Source: Microbispora triticiradicis (GTDB lineage: Bacteria; Actinomycetota; Actinomycetes; Streptosporangiales; Streptosporangiaceae). Taken from it: a stretch of DNA of 64,000 nucleotides. The notes below the pieces were generated by a model, which was not told the DNA's origin, made no database searches, and saw only the letters and a program-made list of their open reading frames with translations. Of this stretch, positions 32,081 to 39,468 are shown piece by piece (position 1 is the first letter of the stretch; each line of letters begins with the position of its first letter). Location of the stretch: positions 1 through 64,000 of the forward strand of contig QFZU02000028.1 in NCBI GenBank assembly GCA_003260025.2, read 5' to 3'. Position numbers and translations under genes: made by a program.

Positions 32081-32805
32081 TGTGGGGATACGTCCGGCTC
32101 GAACTGACCAGGACCTTCCGCGACGGCGGCTATGTGATCTTCGCTGTCGTGATGCCGGTCGTCATGTACCTCATCTTCACCAACCTCGGTCTGGCCCCCG
32201 GTGACCGGCACGACGCGGCGATCTACACAATGGTCGGCATGGCGGCCTACGGCGCGCTCGGCGGCGCGTTCAACAACGGCAGCGGCATCGCCGAGGACCG
32301 CGCGACCGGATGGCTGCGTCAGTTACGCCTCACTCCGCTGACCCCCGCGCAGGTCGTCACGGGGAAGGTGCTGACCGGGGTCGTCGGCGTCGTGCCGAGC
32401 ATCGCCGCCGTGCTGCTGGCCGGTGTGCTGGTCAACCACGTCGCGCTCCCGCCGCAGCGGTGGCTGGCGATCGTCGTGCTCCTGTGGGCCGGGACCGTGC
32501 CGTTCTCCCTGCTCGGCCTCGGCAACGGCTACCGCCTGTCCGGCCAGACGGCGGCGGTGGCCAACGTCGCGACCATGCTGACCCTGTCCATCGTCGGCGG
32601 CCTGTGGATACCGGCCGAGACGTTCCCCTCCTGGCTGCACGCGATCGCCGAGTGGACGCCGTCGAACAGCTACGCGGGCCTGTCCTGGCGGATCGCGTTC
32701 GGCGACGCCCCCACCCTCCGTCAGGCCGCGACTCTTGTGGCGTGGCTGCTCGCCTTCGCGGTCTACGCGGTGTACGGCTACCGCCGCGCCGGGCGCCGGG
32801 CCTGA
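32080..32805 (+). CDS. ABC-2 type permease, DrrB-like
   Basis: A 241-residue membrane protein with six hydrophobic segments. Family features are ELTRTFRDGGYVIFAVVMPV, the RATGWLRQLRLTPL loop that couples to the ATPase, and the ETFPSWLHAIAEWTPSNSY segment before the last helix. AAGGAG lies eight bases before the ATG, which overlaps the ATPase stop. It is the export channel partner of the preceding ATPase. Confidence 0.9.
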   Translation: MWGYVRLELTRTFRDGGYVIFAVVMPVVMYLIFTNLGLAPGDRHDAAIYTMVGMAAYGALGGAFNNGSGIAEDRATGWLRQLRLTPLTPAQVVTGKVLTGVVGVVPSIAAVLLAGVLVNHVALPPQRWLAIVVLLWAGTVPFSLLGLGNGYRLSGQTAAVANVATMLTLSIVGGLWIPAETFPSWLHAIAEWTPSNSYAGLSWRIAFGDAPTLRQAATLVAWLLAFAVYAVYGYRRAGRRA

Positions 32806-32825
32806 CACCCATACCGACGTTTCCC

Positions 32826-33986
32826 ATGACGACCGAACGCGACACCTGGCTCGACCCGCTGCGCGGGGGCGAGCGCGGCCCCGACGCGAAGGGGATGTTC
32901 ATCTGGGTGCTCCTGACGGCGGGACCGGTGTGGGACATCGCGCACGGCCGGTCCCACCCACTCTGGCTGGCGTGGCCGGCGGCGGCGGCCGCGGCCGGGC
33001 TGTACCTCCTCACCACCCACTACGCCTTCGCCGACCGGCGCCGGGCCCTGCCGTCGCTGGGACTGCTGGCGGCCGTCGTCCTCACGGCGGCCACCGGGTT
33101 CGGCGACAACTGGCTGTATCTGGTCATCATGCTGGCCACCGCCACCGGGATCGCCGTGAGGGGCCGGATCCTGCCGTTGCTGCTGTTCGCGGAGTGCGCC
33201 GCCGCCCTGCTGCTGGCCGTACGAGGCGGAGCCGGCCTCACCGACGCGGCCCCGCTGGTCTGGGGCACGTTCACCGCCGGCCTCATCCCGGCGATGATCG
33301 TCGCGCTGTGGGCGGCCATCGACGAGCTCAAGGCCACCCGGGAGGAGCTGGCGCGCACCGCCGTGACCGAGGAACGGCTGCGGTTCTCCCGCGACCTGCA
33401 CGACCTGCTCGGCCACACCCTCTCGGTGATGGTCGTCAAGGCCGAGGCCGTACGCCGGCTGACGCGGGTGGACGCGGAGGCGGCCGGCACGCAGGCCGCC
33501 GACATCGAGCGGATCGGGCGGCAGGCGCTGGCGGAGGTGCGGGCGGCGGTCACCGGCTATCGCGGCAGGGGCCTGGCGGCCGAGCTCGACGCCGCCCGGA
33601 CCGTCCTCGCCGACGCCGGCATCGGCGCCGTGGTCCGCACCTGCCCGGTGCGGGCGGCCCCCGAGATCGACGCGCTGCTCGGCTGGGCCGTACGCGAGGG
33701 CGTCACCAACGTCGTCAGGCACAGCGGCGCAGCGGCCTGTGACATCACCCTGCGTGAGATCGATCCGGTCGAGGGGGACGGCCGCCTGCTGCTGGAGATC
33801 CGCGACGACGGCCCGGCCCGGGGAAAGGCCCCCGGGCACGGCAACGGGCTGACCGGGCTGCGCGAACGGGTGCGGGCCGTGGGTGGCAGCCTGGAGATCG
33901 CCACGCCGACGGACGGGGGCTTCCTGCTCGGGGTGTCCGTGCCGTACGCCAAGGCTGTGCTGTACGACAAGGAGGAGCAGGCGTGA
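32826..33986 (+). CDS. DesK-type sensor histidine kinase
   Basis: A 386-residue kinase. The N-terminal 150 residues hold several transmembrane helices. The HisKA_3 H-box is RLRFSRDLHDLLGHTLSVMV with phospho-His at about residue 191. The HATPase domain carries the N-box REGVTNVVRHSGA and GNGLTGLRERV. Such kinases often sense membrane state or an antibiotic and are paired with NarL-type regulators. Its stop overlaps the response regulator start as GTGA. It is probably the sensor for the drug-type ABC exporter just upstream. Confidence 0.92.
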   Translation: MTTERDTWLDPLRGGERGPDAKGMFIWVLLTAGPVWDIAHGRSHPLWLAWPAAAAAAGLYLLTTHYAFADRRRALPSLGLLAAVVLTAATGFGDNWLYLVIMLATATGIAVRGRILPLLLFAECAAALLLAVRGGAGLTDAAPLVWGTFTAGLIPAMIVALWAAIDELKATREELARTAVTEERLRFSRDLHDLLGHTLSVMVVKAEAVRRLTRVDAEAAGTQAADIERIGRQALAEVRAAVTGYRGRGLAAELDAARTVLADAGIGAVVRTCPVRAAPEIDALLGWAVREGVTNVVRHSGAAACDITLREIDPVEGDGRLLLEIRDDGPARGKAPGHGNGLTGLRERVRAVGGSLEIATPTDGGFLLGVSVPYAKAVLYDKEEQA

Positions 33987-34588
33987 TCAGGGTGCTGCTG
34001 GCCGAGGACCAGGGCATGATGCGCGGCGCGCTGGCCCTGCTCCTCGGCCTGGAGGCCGACATCGAGGTGGTCGCCCAGGTGGGCCGCGGCGACGAGGTGG
34101 TGGACACCGCCCTGCGCGCCCGGCCCGACGTGGCCCTGCTCGACATCGAGATGCCGGGCCGCAGTGGCCTGGAGACCGCCGCCGACCTGCGTGAACGCCT
34201 GCCCGGCTGCGCCGTGCTCATCCTCACCACCTTCGGGCGGCCGGGATACCTGCGCCGGGCGATGGAAGCCGGGGCACGGGGGTTCCTGGTGAAGGACGGG
34301 CCGGTCGAGGAGCTCGCCGACGCCGTCCGCCGGGTGCTGCGGGGCGATCTGGTCATCGACCCCGCCCTCGCGGCCGCCGCGCTCAGCACCGGCCCGAGCC
34401 CGCTGACCGACCGCGAACGCGACGTCCTCGCGGCGGCGGCGGACGGCTCGACGATCGCCGACATCGCCGCGCGGCTCCACCTGTCGGAGAGCACCGTGCG
34501 CAACTACCTGTCCTCGTCGATCGGCAAGACCGGGACCAGGAACCGGATCGAGGCGGCCCGCCTGGCCCGCCACAACGGCTGGCTGTAG
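33983..34588 (+). CDS. NarL/DesR-type response regulator
   Basis: A 201-residue regulator. The receiver has the acidic pocket LLAEDQGMM, the phospho-Asp in VALLDIEMPGRSG (about residue 54), the switch Thr in LILTTFGRPGYL and the conserved Lys in GFLVKDGP. The output domain is a LuxR helix-turn-helix, LTDRERDVLAAAADGSTIAD then LSESTVRNYLSSSI. It forms a coupled pair with the kinase and probably activates the ABC exporter operon. Confidence 0.92.
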   Translation: MIRVLLAEDQGMMRGALALLLGLEADIEVVAQVGRGDEVVDTALRARPDVALLDIEMPGRSGLETAADLRERLPGCAVLILTTFGRPGYLRRAMEAGARGFLVKDGPVEELADAVRRVLRGDLVIDPALAAAALSTGPSPLTDRERDVLAAAADGSTIADIAARLHLSESTVRNYLSSSIGKTGTRNRIEAARLARHNGWL

Positions 34589-34597
34589 CCCGGAGCG

Positions 34598-34618
34598 GTA
34601 ACCAGTGATAATGGTTAC
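34598..34618. promoter_or_regulatory. Perfect dyad over the CGNR-gene promoter
   Basis: GTAACCA-N7-TGGTTAC is a perfect 7+7 inverted repeat ending directly at the ATG of the next gene. The spacer and first arm base contain GATAAT (34607-34612), correctly placed for a leaderless transcript starting at the ATG. The CGNR protein itself is the likely binder. Confidence 0.7.
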
Positions 34619-35200
34619 ATGAGCCTGACGCTACGCGCCCGCGACGGGGCGACCTTCCGGTTCGATCCGGGCGCGCTCTGCCTGGAGTTCCTCATGAGCG
34701 GAGGCGTCGGGGTCTACGCCTGCTACGAGTCGCTGCACGAGCCGGCCGACCTCGCCCGCTGGACCGCCGTGTCCCGGCTCGGCCTGGAACGGGTGGACAC
34801 GACCGAGGACGACCTGGACCGGGCGAAACTCCTGCGCGCCGCCCTGTGGGGGCTCGCCGCCGACCAGGCGCACGGCCGTACGCCACGGCAGTCCGACGTC
34901 GACGCGGTGAACGAGGCGGCCGCGGCGGCCCCGCCGGTGCCCGTCATGACCGCGGACGGGCGGAGATCCTGGGCTTCCCCCGCCACCGGCCGCCAGGTGG
35001 TGGCGGCCGTCGCGCGGGACGCGATCGACCTGTTCACCGGGCCCTTTGCCGGCCGGGTCCGCGAGTGCGCCGCGGACGGCTGCCCCCTCCTCTTCGTCGA
35101 CACCTCCCGCCCCGGCAGCCGTCGCTGGTGCTCGATGGAGCGGTGCGGCAACCGGCACAAGGTGCGCGCACACCGCTCCCGCGACGTACCGCCAGGGTGA
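34619..35200 (+). CDS. CGNR zinc-finger (ABATE-domain) transcription regulator
   Basis: A 193-residue protein. The N-terminal ABATE ligand-binding region includes GALCLEFLMSGGVG, and the C-terminal zinc finger is CAADGCPLLFVDTSRPGSRR followed by WCSMERCGNRHKVRAHR, with the CGNR signature and four cysteines. The family is typically a stress-response or metabolite-sensing regulator in actinomycetes. The gene begins immediately after a perfect dyad that overlaps a GATAAT, consistent with autoregulation. It is downstream of, but separate from, the two-component system. Confidence 0.88.
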   Translation: MSLTLRARDGATFRFDPGALCLEFLMSGGVGVYACYESLHEPADLARWTAVSRLGLERVDTTEDDLDRAKLLRAALWGLAADQAHGRTPRQSDVDAVNEAAAAAPPVPVMTADGRRSWASPATGRQVVAAVARDAIDLFTGPFAGRVRECAADGCPLLFVDTSRPGSRRWCSMERCGNRHKVRAHRSRDVPPG

Positions 35201-35206
35201 CGGCTG

Positions 35207-36028
35207 TCAGGCGTCGGTGTTCCGGAAGAAGCCGGCGTCATAGGTGACCTTCGCGAGGGCCCGCTGCCCGTCGGCGTTGGGATGGAAGTAGTCCCAGCCG
35301 CTGACCTCCTTGAGCGTGAACGGGTAGGAGAAGACCGCTCCCCCGTCGTAACGGCAGGCCGGGCCGTACAGGCCGCACGCCTCCCTGAGCTGCTCGTTGT
35401 AGTCCATCACCCGCTCGCGCACCCGGTCGCGCCTGGCCTGGTCCTTCTTCGCCGTCGACCGGGGATTGGCCAGCATCGCCTGGCAGATGTGGCCGACCGC
35501 CCAGAAGGCCCTGGCCCACCCGTTGCCCTTGCCGATGCGCCACAGGCGCTCGATGTCGGGGATGCTCGCCACGAAGACCCGCGCGCCGGTCGGCCGGAGC
35601 ACGGCGAAGGCCTCGTCGATGTGCTGCCGGAACACCGGAACCGGCGTCATCTCCTTCTCGGAGCCGACGCAGGCGTCCTGCGCGCCGATGAGGACGGTGA
35701 CGTAGTCGGCCTTCTCGCGCACGGCATGCCGGGCCTGCCCCGGCAGGGCGGCGCTGGTCGAGCCGGGGACCGCGAAGTTGAGATTGTGCCCCTTGATCGC
35801 ATGGTCCGAGGCGAGCAGGCGCAGGTAGTGGCTGTGCACACCGGCGTTGTCGCCCGACGACCAGGAGCGTGACCTGCAGGCGACGTACCAGCCGCAGGCG
35901 TTGAACCCCGCGCTGATCGAGTCGCCGAGCGCGGCCATCACGGTGGGTGACGTGCCGGCGTGGGCGGCCGCAGGCACGAACAGGACGGACGCGGCCAGGA
36001 CAGGCGCGATCTTCTTGAGCATGAACAC
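35207..36028 (-). CDS. Secreted SGNH/GDSL hydrolase
   Basis: A 273-residue secreted hydrolase. A signal peptide (MFMLKKIAPVLAASVLFVPAAAHA) is followed by block I ALGDSISAGF with the catalytic Ser, block II AVPGSTSAALPGQ, block III VLIGAQDACVG (the usual GxND, here GAQD) and block V DYFHPNADGQ with the Asp and His. Paired cysteines suggest disulphides. It resembles Streptomyces-type lipases/esterases such as SCO1725. Two start codons two residues apart are possible. Confidence 0.88.
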   Translation of the reverse strand: MFMLKKIAPVLAASVLFVPAAAHAGTSPTVMAALGDSISAGFNACGWYVACRSRSWSSGDNAGVHSHYLRLLASDHAIKGHNLNFAVPGSTSAALPGQARHAVREKADYVTVLIGAQDACVGSEKEMTPVPVFRQHIDEAFAVLRPTGARVFVASIPDIERLWRIGKGNGWARAFWAVGHICQAMLANPRSTAKKDQARRDRVRERVMDYNEQLREACGLYGPACRYDGGAVFSYPFTLKEVSGWDYFHPNADGQRALAKVTYDAGFFRNTDA

Positions 36029-36193
36029 CTCCGGAAGATCAACGGTAGGGATTTCTTGGAGGTGCGTTCTATCGCCTTCAGGGAAGGCAGGCCTTCCGTG
36101 ACCGATTTCCTATCGCGGCTTGACAGAGTGGGCTCCAGCGGCATGCGGGGGCCTCTTGTCGAACATGTTCAGATCGTGCGTAGAGTGATTCGG

Positions 36194-37417
36194 GTGAGTG
36201 TCGCCCTTATCCAGCCCCTGGTGGTTCGCACGGTCGCGGTGAGCGACCCCGACGATCTCCTGGCGCGCCTGCCCGGCGCCGCGCCGTACGCGTGGATCAG
36301 GAACGGCGAGGGACTCGTGGGCTGGGGGGAGGCGGCACGCGCCATGGTGCCGCCGGGTCCGGGCCGTTTCGACTGGGCCCGCGGCTGGCTCTCCTCGCTC
36401 TTCGCCGGGGCGCTCATCCGGGACGAGGTCGGCATGCCGGGCTCGGGGCCGGTGGCCTTCGGCTCCTTTACCTTCGACGCCGACGCCCCGGGGACCGTCC
36501 TGGTCGTCCCCCGCGTGGTGCTCGCCCGGCGGGACGGCCGCGCCTGGCTCACCACGATCGGCGACAACGCGTTCGAACTGGCCCGCCCCCCGGTGGAACC
36601 CGGCCGCATCCGGTACGGCGACGGCACGCTGACGGCGCCCCAGTGGGAGCACCGGGTCGCGCGAGCGGTAAGCCGCATCAGGGACGGCGGCCTCGACAAG
36701 GTGGTACTCGCCCGCGACCTCACGGCCGTCGCCGACCGGGACATCGACATCCGCGTGCTGCTCGGGCGGCTGGCCCGGAGCTACCCCGAGTGCTACACGT
36801 TCTCCGTGGACGGCCTGGTCGGCGCGACGCCCGAACTGCTGGTCCGGCACACCGGCCAGGCGGTGGAGTCCCTGGTCCTCGCCGGCACCACTCCGCGCGG
36901 GTCGGGGCCGGCCGACGACGCCGCCCGCGCCGCCGCCCTGTACGCGTCGAAGAAGGACCGGCACGAGCACGCCTGCGCGGTCGCCTCGGTCCGGGAGGCC
37001 CTGGCTCCCCTGTGTTCGACGCTGCACGTGCCCGAGGAGCCGGAACTGCTCGTGCTGCCCAACGTGCAGCACCTGGCGAGCCGGGTCACCGGGCGGCTGT
37101 CCGACGGGGCGTCGGTGCTCGACGTGGTGGCCGCCATGCACCCCACGGCCGCCGTCGGCGGGACGCCCACCGGCACCGCGCTCGGCCTCATCCGCGAACT
37201 GGAGGGCATGGACCGCGGCGGCTACTCCGGCCCGGTCGGCTGGATCGACGCGCACGGCGACGGCGAGTGGGGCATCGCCCTGCGCTGCGCGTACATCTCC
37301 GGCAGGCACGCCCGGCTGTTCGCCGGCTGCGGCATCATGGCCGGCTCTGACCCGGCCAAGGAACTCGCCGAGGCGCAGGCCAAGCTCCGCGTCATGCAGT
37401 ACGCCCTGGAGGGGTGA
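36194..37417 (+). CDS. menF: Isochorismate synthase MenF
   Basis: A 407-residue chorismate-binding enzyme converting chorismate to isochorismate, the first step of menaquinone synthesis (or of a siderophore). The C-terminal chorismate domain has GLDKVVLARDL, GATPELLVRHTGQAVESLVLA (split here as GATPELLV and VESLVLAGTTPRG), KDRHEHACAV and MHPTAAVGGTPTG. MenD, MenB and MenE genes are found 9-12 kb further on, favouring the menaquinone role. The GTG at 36194 follows TAGAGT by seven bases, suggesting a leaderless mRNA. Confidence 0.88.
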   Translation: MSVALIQPLVVRTVAVSDPDDLLARLPGAAPYAWIRNGEGLVGWGEAARAMVPPGPGRFDWARGWLSSLFAGALIRDEVGMPGSGPVAFGSFTFDADAPGTVLVVPRVVLARRDGRAWLTTIGDNAFELARPPVEPGRIRYGDGTLTAPQWEHRVARAVSRIRDGGLDKVVLARDLTAVADRDIDIRVLLGRLARSYPECYTFSVDGLVGATPELLVRHTGQAVESLVLAGTTPRGSGPADDAARAAALYASKKDRHEHACAVASVREALAPLCSTLHVPEEPELLVLPNVQHLASRVTGRLSDGASVLDVVAAMHPTAAVGGTPTGTALGLIRELEGMDRGGYSGPVGWIDAHGDGEWGIALRCAYISGRHARLFAGCGIMAGSDPAKELAEAQAKLRVMQYALEG

Positions 37418-37457
37418 CACACGGGCCTTCAGCAGGCCGGGGTTCAGGGCCAGGGTT

Positions 37458-38114
37458 TCAGCGGGCCAGGTGGACGATCTCGCCGAGCTCGGTCTCGGCC
37501 CGCCCGGCGGTGACCGCCGCGACCCACTCCTCGAAGGCGGGCAGCCGGTCCTCGGCGACGGCGACCTCGAAGGCCACCCGCGCGCCGTGGCCGACGCTGT
37601 AGTCGACACCGCGCACCGGGTACGGCGAGGCGCGCAGATCACTTTCCAGCCTGCCGGCCTGGGCGTGGCCGACCGACACGGTCACCACCGCCGCGGGAAC
37701 CATCTCGACGACCTCCGCCCGGTCGAGGGTCTCCCCCACGGCGCCGCCGTACGCGCGGGCGAGGCCGCCGGCGCCCAGCAGCACCCCGCCGAAGTAGCGG
37801 GTGACGACGGCCACCACGTCCGCGAATCCACGCCGGGTGAGCATCTCCAGCATCGGCGTGCCCGCCGTTCCGCCCGGCTCGCCGTCGTCGTCCGCCCGGC
37901 GCACGCCACCGTCCCCGCCTCCGCTTCCGCCTCCTGCGATGACGTACGCCGTGCAGTTGTGGCTGGCGTCGGCGTACAGCCTCCTGCGCTCGGCGACGAA
38001 CTCCCGTGCCGCCTCCTCCGTGGCCGCCGGAGCCAGGGCACAGATGAAGCGCGAACGGCGGATCTCGGTCTCATGCTCGACGACGTTTCCGATCGTCCGG
38101 TACGGCGTTGTCAC
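37458..38114 (-). CDS. YigZ/IMPACT family protein
   Basis: A 218-residue protein. ETEIRRSRFICALAPAATEE and the signature DDDGEPGGTAGTPMLEML identify the UPF0029/IMPACT family, with RYFGGVLLGAGGLARAYGGA following. The family binds nucleic acid or ribosomes and is conserved from bacteria to man; its bacterial role is not settled. A Gly-rich linker (GGGSGGGDGG) is inserted before the signature. The GTG start lies six bases after TAGACT and lacks a ribosome-binding site. Confidence 0.88.
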   Translation of the reverse strand: MTTPYRTIGNVVEHETEIRRSRFICALAPAATEEAAREFVAERRRLYADASHNCTAYVIAGGGSGGGDGGVRRADDDGEPGGTAGTPMLEMLTRRGFADVVAVVTRYFGGVLLGAGGLARAYGGAVGETLDRAEVVEMVPAAVVTVSVGHAQAGRLESDLRASPYPVRGVDYSVGHGARVAFEVAVAEDRLPAFEEWVAAVTAGRAETELGEIVHLAR

Positions 38115-38137
38115 ATGGTCAGTCTATTGAGCGCGCC

Positions 38138-38153
38138 CCTTTACAAAGTAAGG
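38138..38153. promoter_or_regulatory. CCTTTACAAAGTAAGG dyad upstream of the YigZ gene
   Basis: A TTAC-AAA-GTAA core flanked by CC and GG. The same 16-mer with one change is found at 52628-52643 in front of another TetR gene. It lies at the -35 position of the candidate leaderless promoter of the YigZ gene and just beyond the stop of a TetR gene. Confidence 0.5.
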
Positions 38154-38180
38154 TGAGAACGCTTCACGTGGGGCGGGAGT

Positions 38181-38834
38181 TCACCGTTGCCGGTGGCGGA
38201 GTGCTCGTTGCTCTGCGGCGTCGAGTGCCGGTCTGAGGGGTGCGAGCGTGGCGCGCAGGAAGTCCGGCAGCGAGCCGGACGGCACGACGAGCCCGCTGGC
38301 CGTGGAGGACGAGAAAGCCGTCTGCAGCCACTGCTCGAGCGCCACGCGGACTGCGGCGGCCACGCTCGCCGCGAGCACCCGTGCGATGCTCGGGTCGCCA
38401 TCGCCGAGACGCTCGGCGATGGCTTCGGTGAGGGGATGTTCGATCGCGGTGGTGGTGTCGATGAATGCGTCGCGCAGCGCGGGGCGGGTGGTGATCAGCA
38501 GCAGCGCGTCCTGGCCGGGCGCGTCCGAGGCGGTGTACTGATCCACGATGGCCTCGACGACGGCGTCGGCGAGGCCGACGCCGCCGGGCCGGGCGGCCAC
38601 CGCCGCCGCGACTCGTGCCTCTCGTTCGCTGGTGACGGCGGCGACGATCGCCTGTTCTCGGCTGGAGAAGTAGTTGTTGTACGTCCTCGGCGAAACGCCG
38701 GCGGCCTCGGCGATGTCATCGACGCGCACGTTGTCCGGTCCACGCTCAAGAGCCAGCCGCAGGGCCGCCGCGCGCAATGCCTCTCGGGTGGCCTGCTTCT
38801 TCTGCTCGCGCAACCCCGTCCGTCTCGTCGTCAC
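38181..38834 (-). CDS. TetR-family transcriptional regulator
   Basis: A 217-residue regulator. REALRAAALRLALERGPDNV leads into VDDIAEAAGVSPRTYNNYFS, a helix-turn-helix of the AcrR type ending in YNNYF. The C-terminal domain has an acyl-carrier TetR_C-like character. It is divergent from a broken gene followed by an FAD monooxygenase; the region between holds a 28-bp near-perfect palindrome. Repression of the monooxygenase unit is likely. GTG start with a TATCT-like hexamer (TATGCT) six bases upstream. Confidence 0.87.
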   Translation of the reverse strand: MTTRRTGLREQKKQATREALRAAALRLALERGPDNVRVDDIAEAAGVSPRTYNNYFSSREQAIVAAVTSEREARVAAAVAARPGGVGLADAVVEAIVDQYTASDAPGQDALLLITTRPALRDAFIDTTTAIEHPLTEAIAERLGDGDPSIARVLAASVAAAVRVALEQWLQTAFSSSTASGLVVPSGSLPDFLRATLAPLRPALDAAEQRALRHRQR

Positions 38835-38853
38835 GGGCTCAGCATAGTCTATA

Positions 38854-38881
38854 TGCGCGGACGCAAATTTGCGTGCGCGCA
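38854..38881. promoter_or_regulatory. 28-bp palindromic operator between TetR and the monooxygenase unit
   Basis: The core ACGCAAATTTGCGT (38861-38874) is a perfect palindrome, and pairing continues outward for 28 bp with one mismatched pair. On the plus strand TTTGCG (38868-38873) and TAGCCT (38892-38897), 18 bp apart, could be -35 and -10 elements of the rightward unit, so repressor binding would cover the promoter. Confidence 0.75.
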
Positions 38882-38930
38882 GATTTCTCTCTAGCCTGGC
38901 CTCCTCACCCGCCCGGAGGGAACCAGCACG

Positions 38931-39465
38931 ATGAGGGGCAAGGGCATCAGCTACGACACCGGCTTCGTCGAGAACGGAGCGATCTCCCGCAAACGCTTCG
39001 ACCCGGACGTGGTCGGGCGCGAGATGCGCATCATCCGCGATGACCTGCACTGCACCGCGGTCCGCGTCTGGGCGGCGACCCGGAACGGATTGAGCCGGCG
39101 GCGGCGCACGCCGCCGATCCGGGCCTGGCGGTCTGGTTCTCCCCCTACCCCCTGGAACTGACCGCCGAGGAGATGGTGTCGTTGTTCGCGGACTGCGCCG
39201 AACGCGCGGAGCGGCTGAGGCGGCGGGAGCCGCGGTGGTGCTCGTCGTCGGCGCCGAGCCGAGTCTGATGAATCCTGGATTCCTACCCGGTGACAGCACC
39301 GACGAGCAGGTCGCGTCGCCGAGCCGGCCAGATCGCGTGCGGGAGCAGATCGGCGAGGTCAGCACTTGTGTCAATGAATTCCTCGGCACCGCCGTGCGAC
39401 TGGTCCGCGAGCGCTTCGGCGGCGTCGACCACCCGTCCCGCCCTTTCCGTACGAACCGAGGAGAA
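38931..39465 (+). pseudogene. Broken conserved actinobacterial gene (two frameshifts, truncated)
   Basis: The gene starts MRGKGISYDTGFVENGAISR and continues IIRDDLHCTAVRVW, then loses frame (one G short near 39072). The second frame gives LAVWFSPYPLELTAEEMVSL and FADCAERAERLRR, then a second slip near 39229 leads to VVLVVGAEPSLMNPGFLPGD. The pieces in order match a known conserved hypothetical protein of actinomycetes with a TIM-barrel, glycosidase-like look. After FGG near 39421 the match ends. It sits where an operon partner of the FAD monooxygenase would be expected. Confidence 0.75.
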
Positions 39466-39468
39466 CAC

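Noticed and set aside
39235..39468. An extended N-terminus for the FAD monooxygenase
   Set aside because: This part matches the third piece of the broken upstream gene; the FAD-binding motif starts at 39469 behind its own ribosome-binding site.
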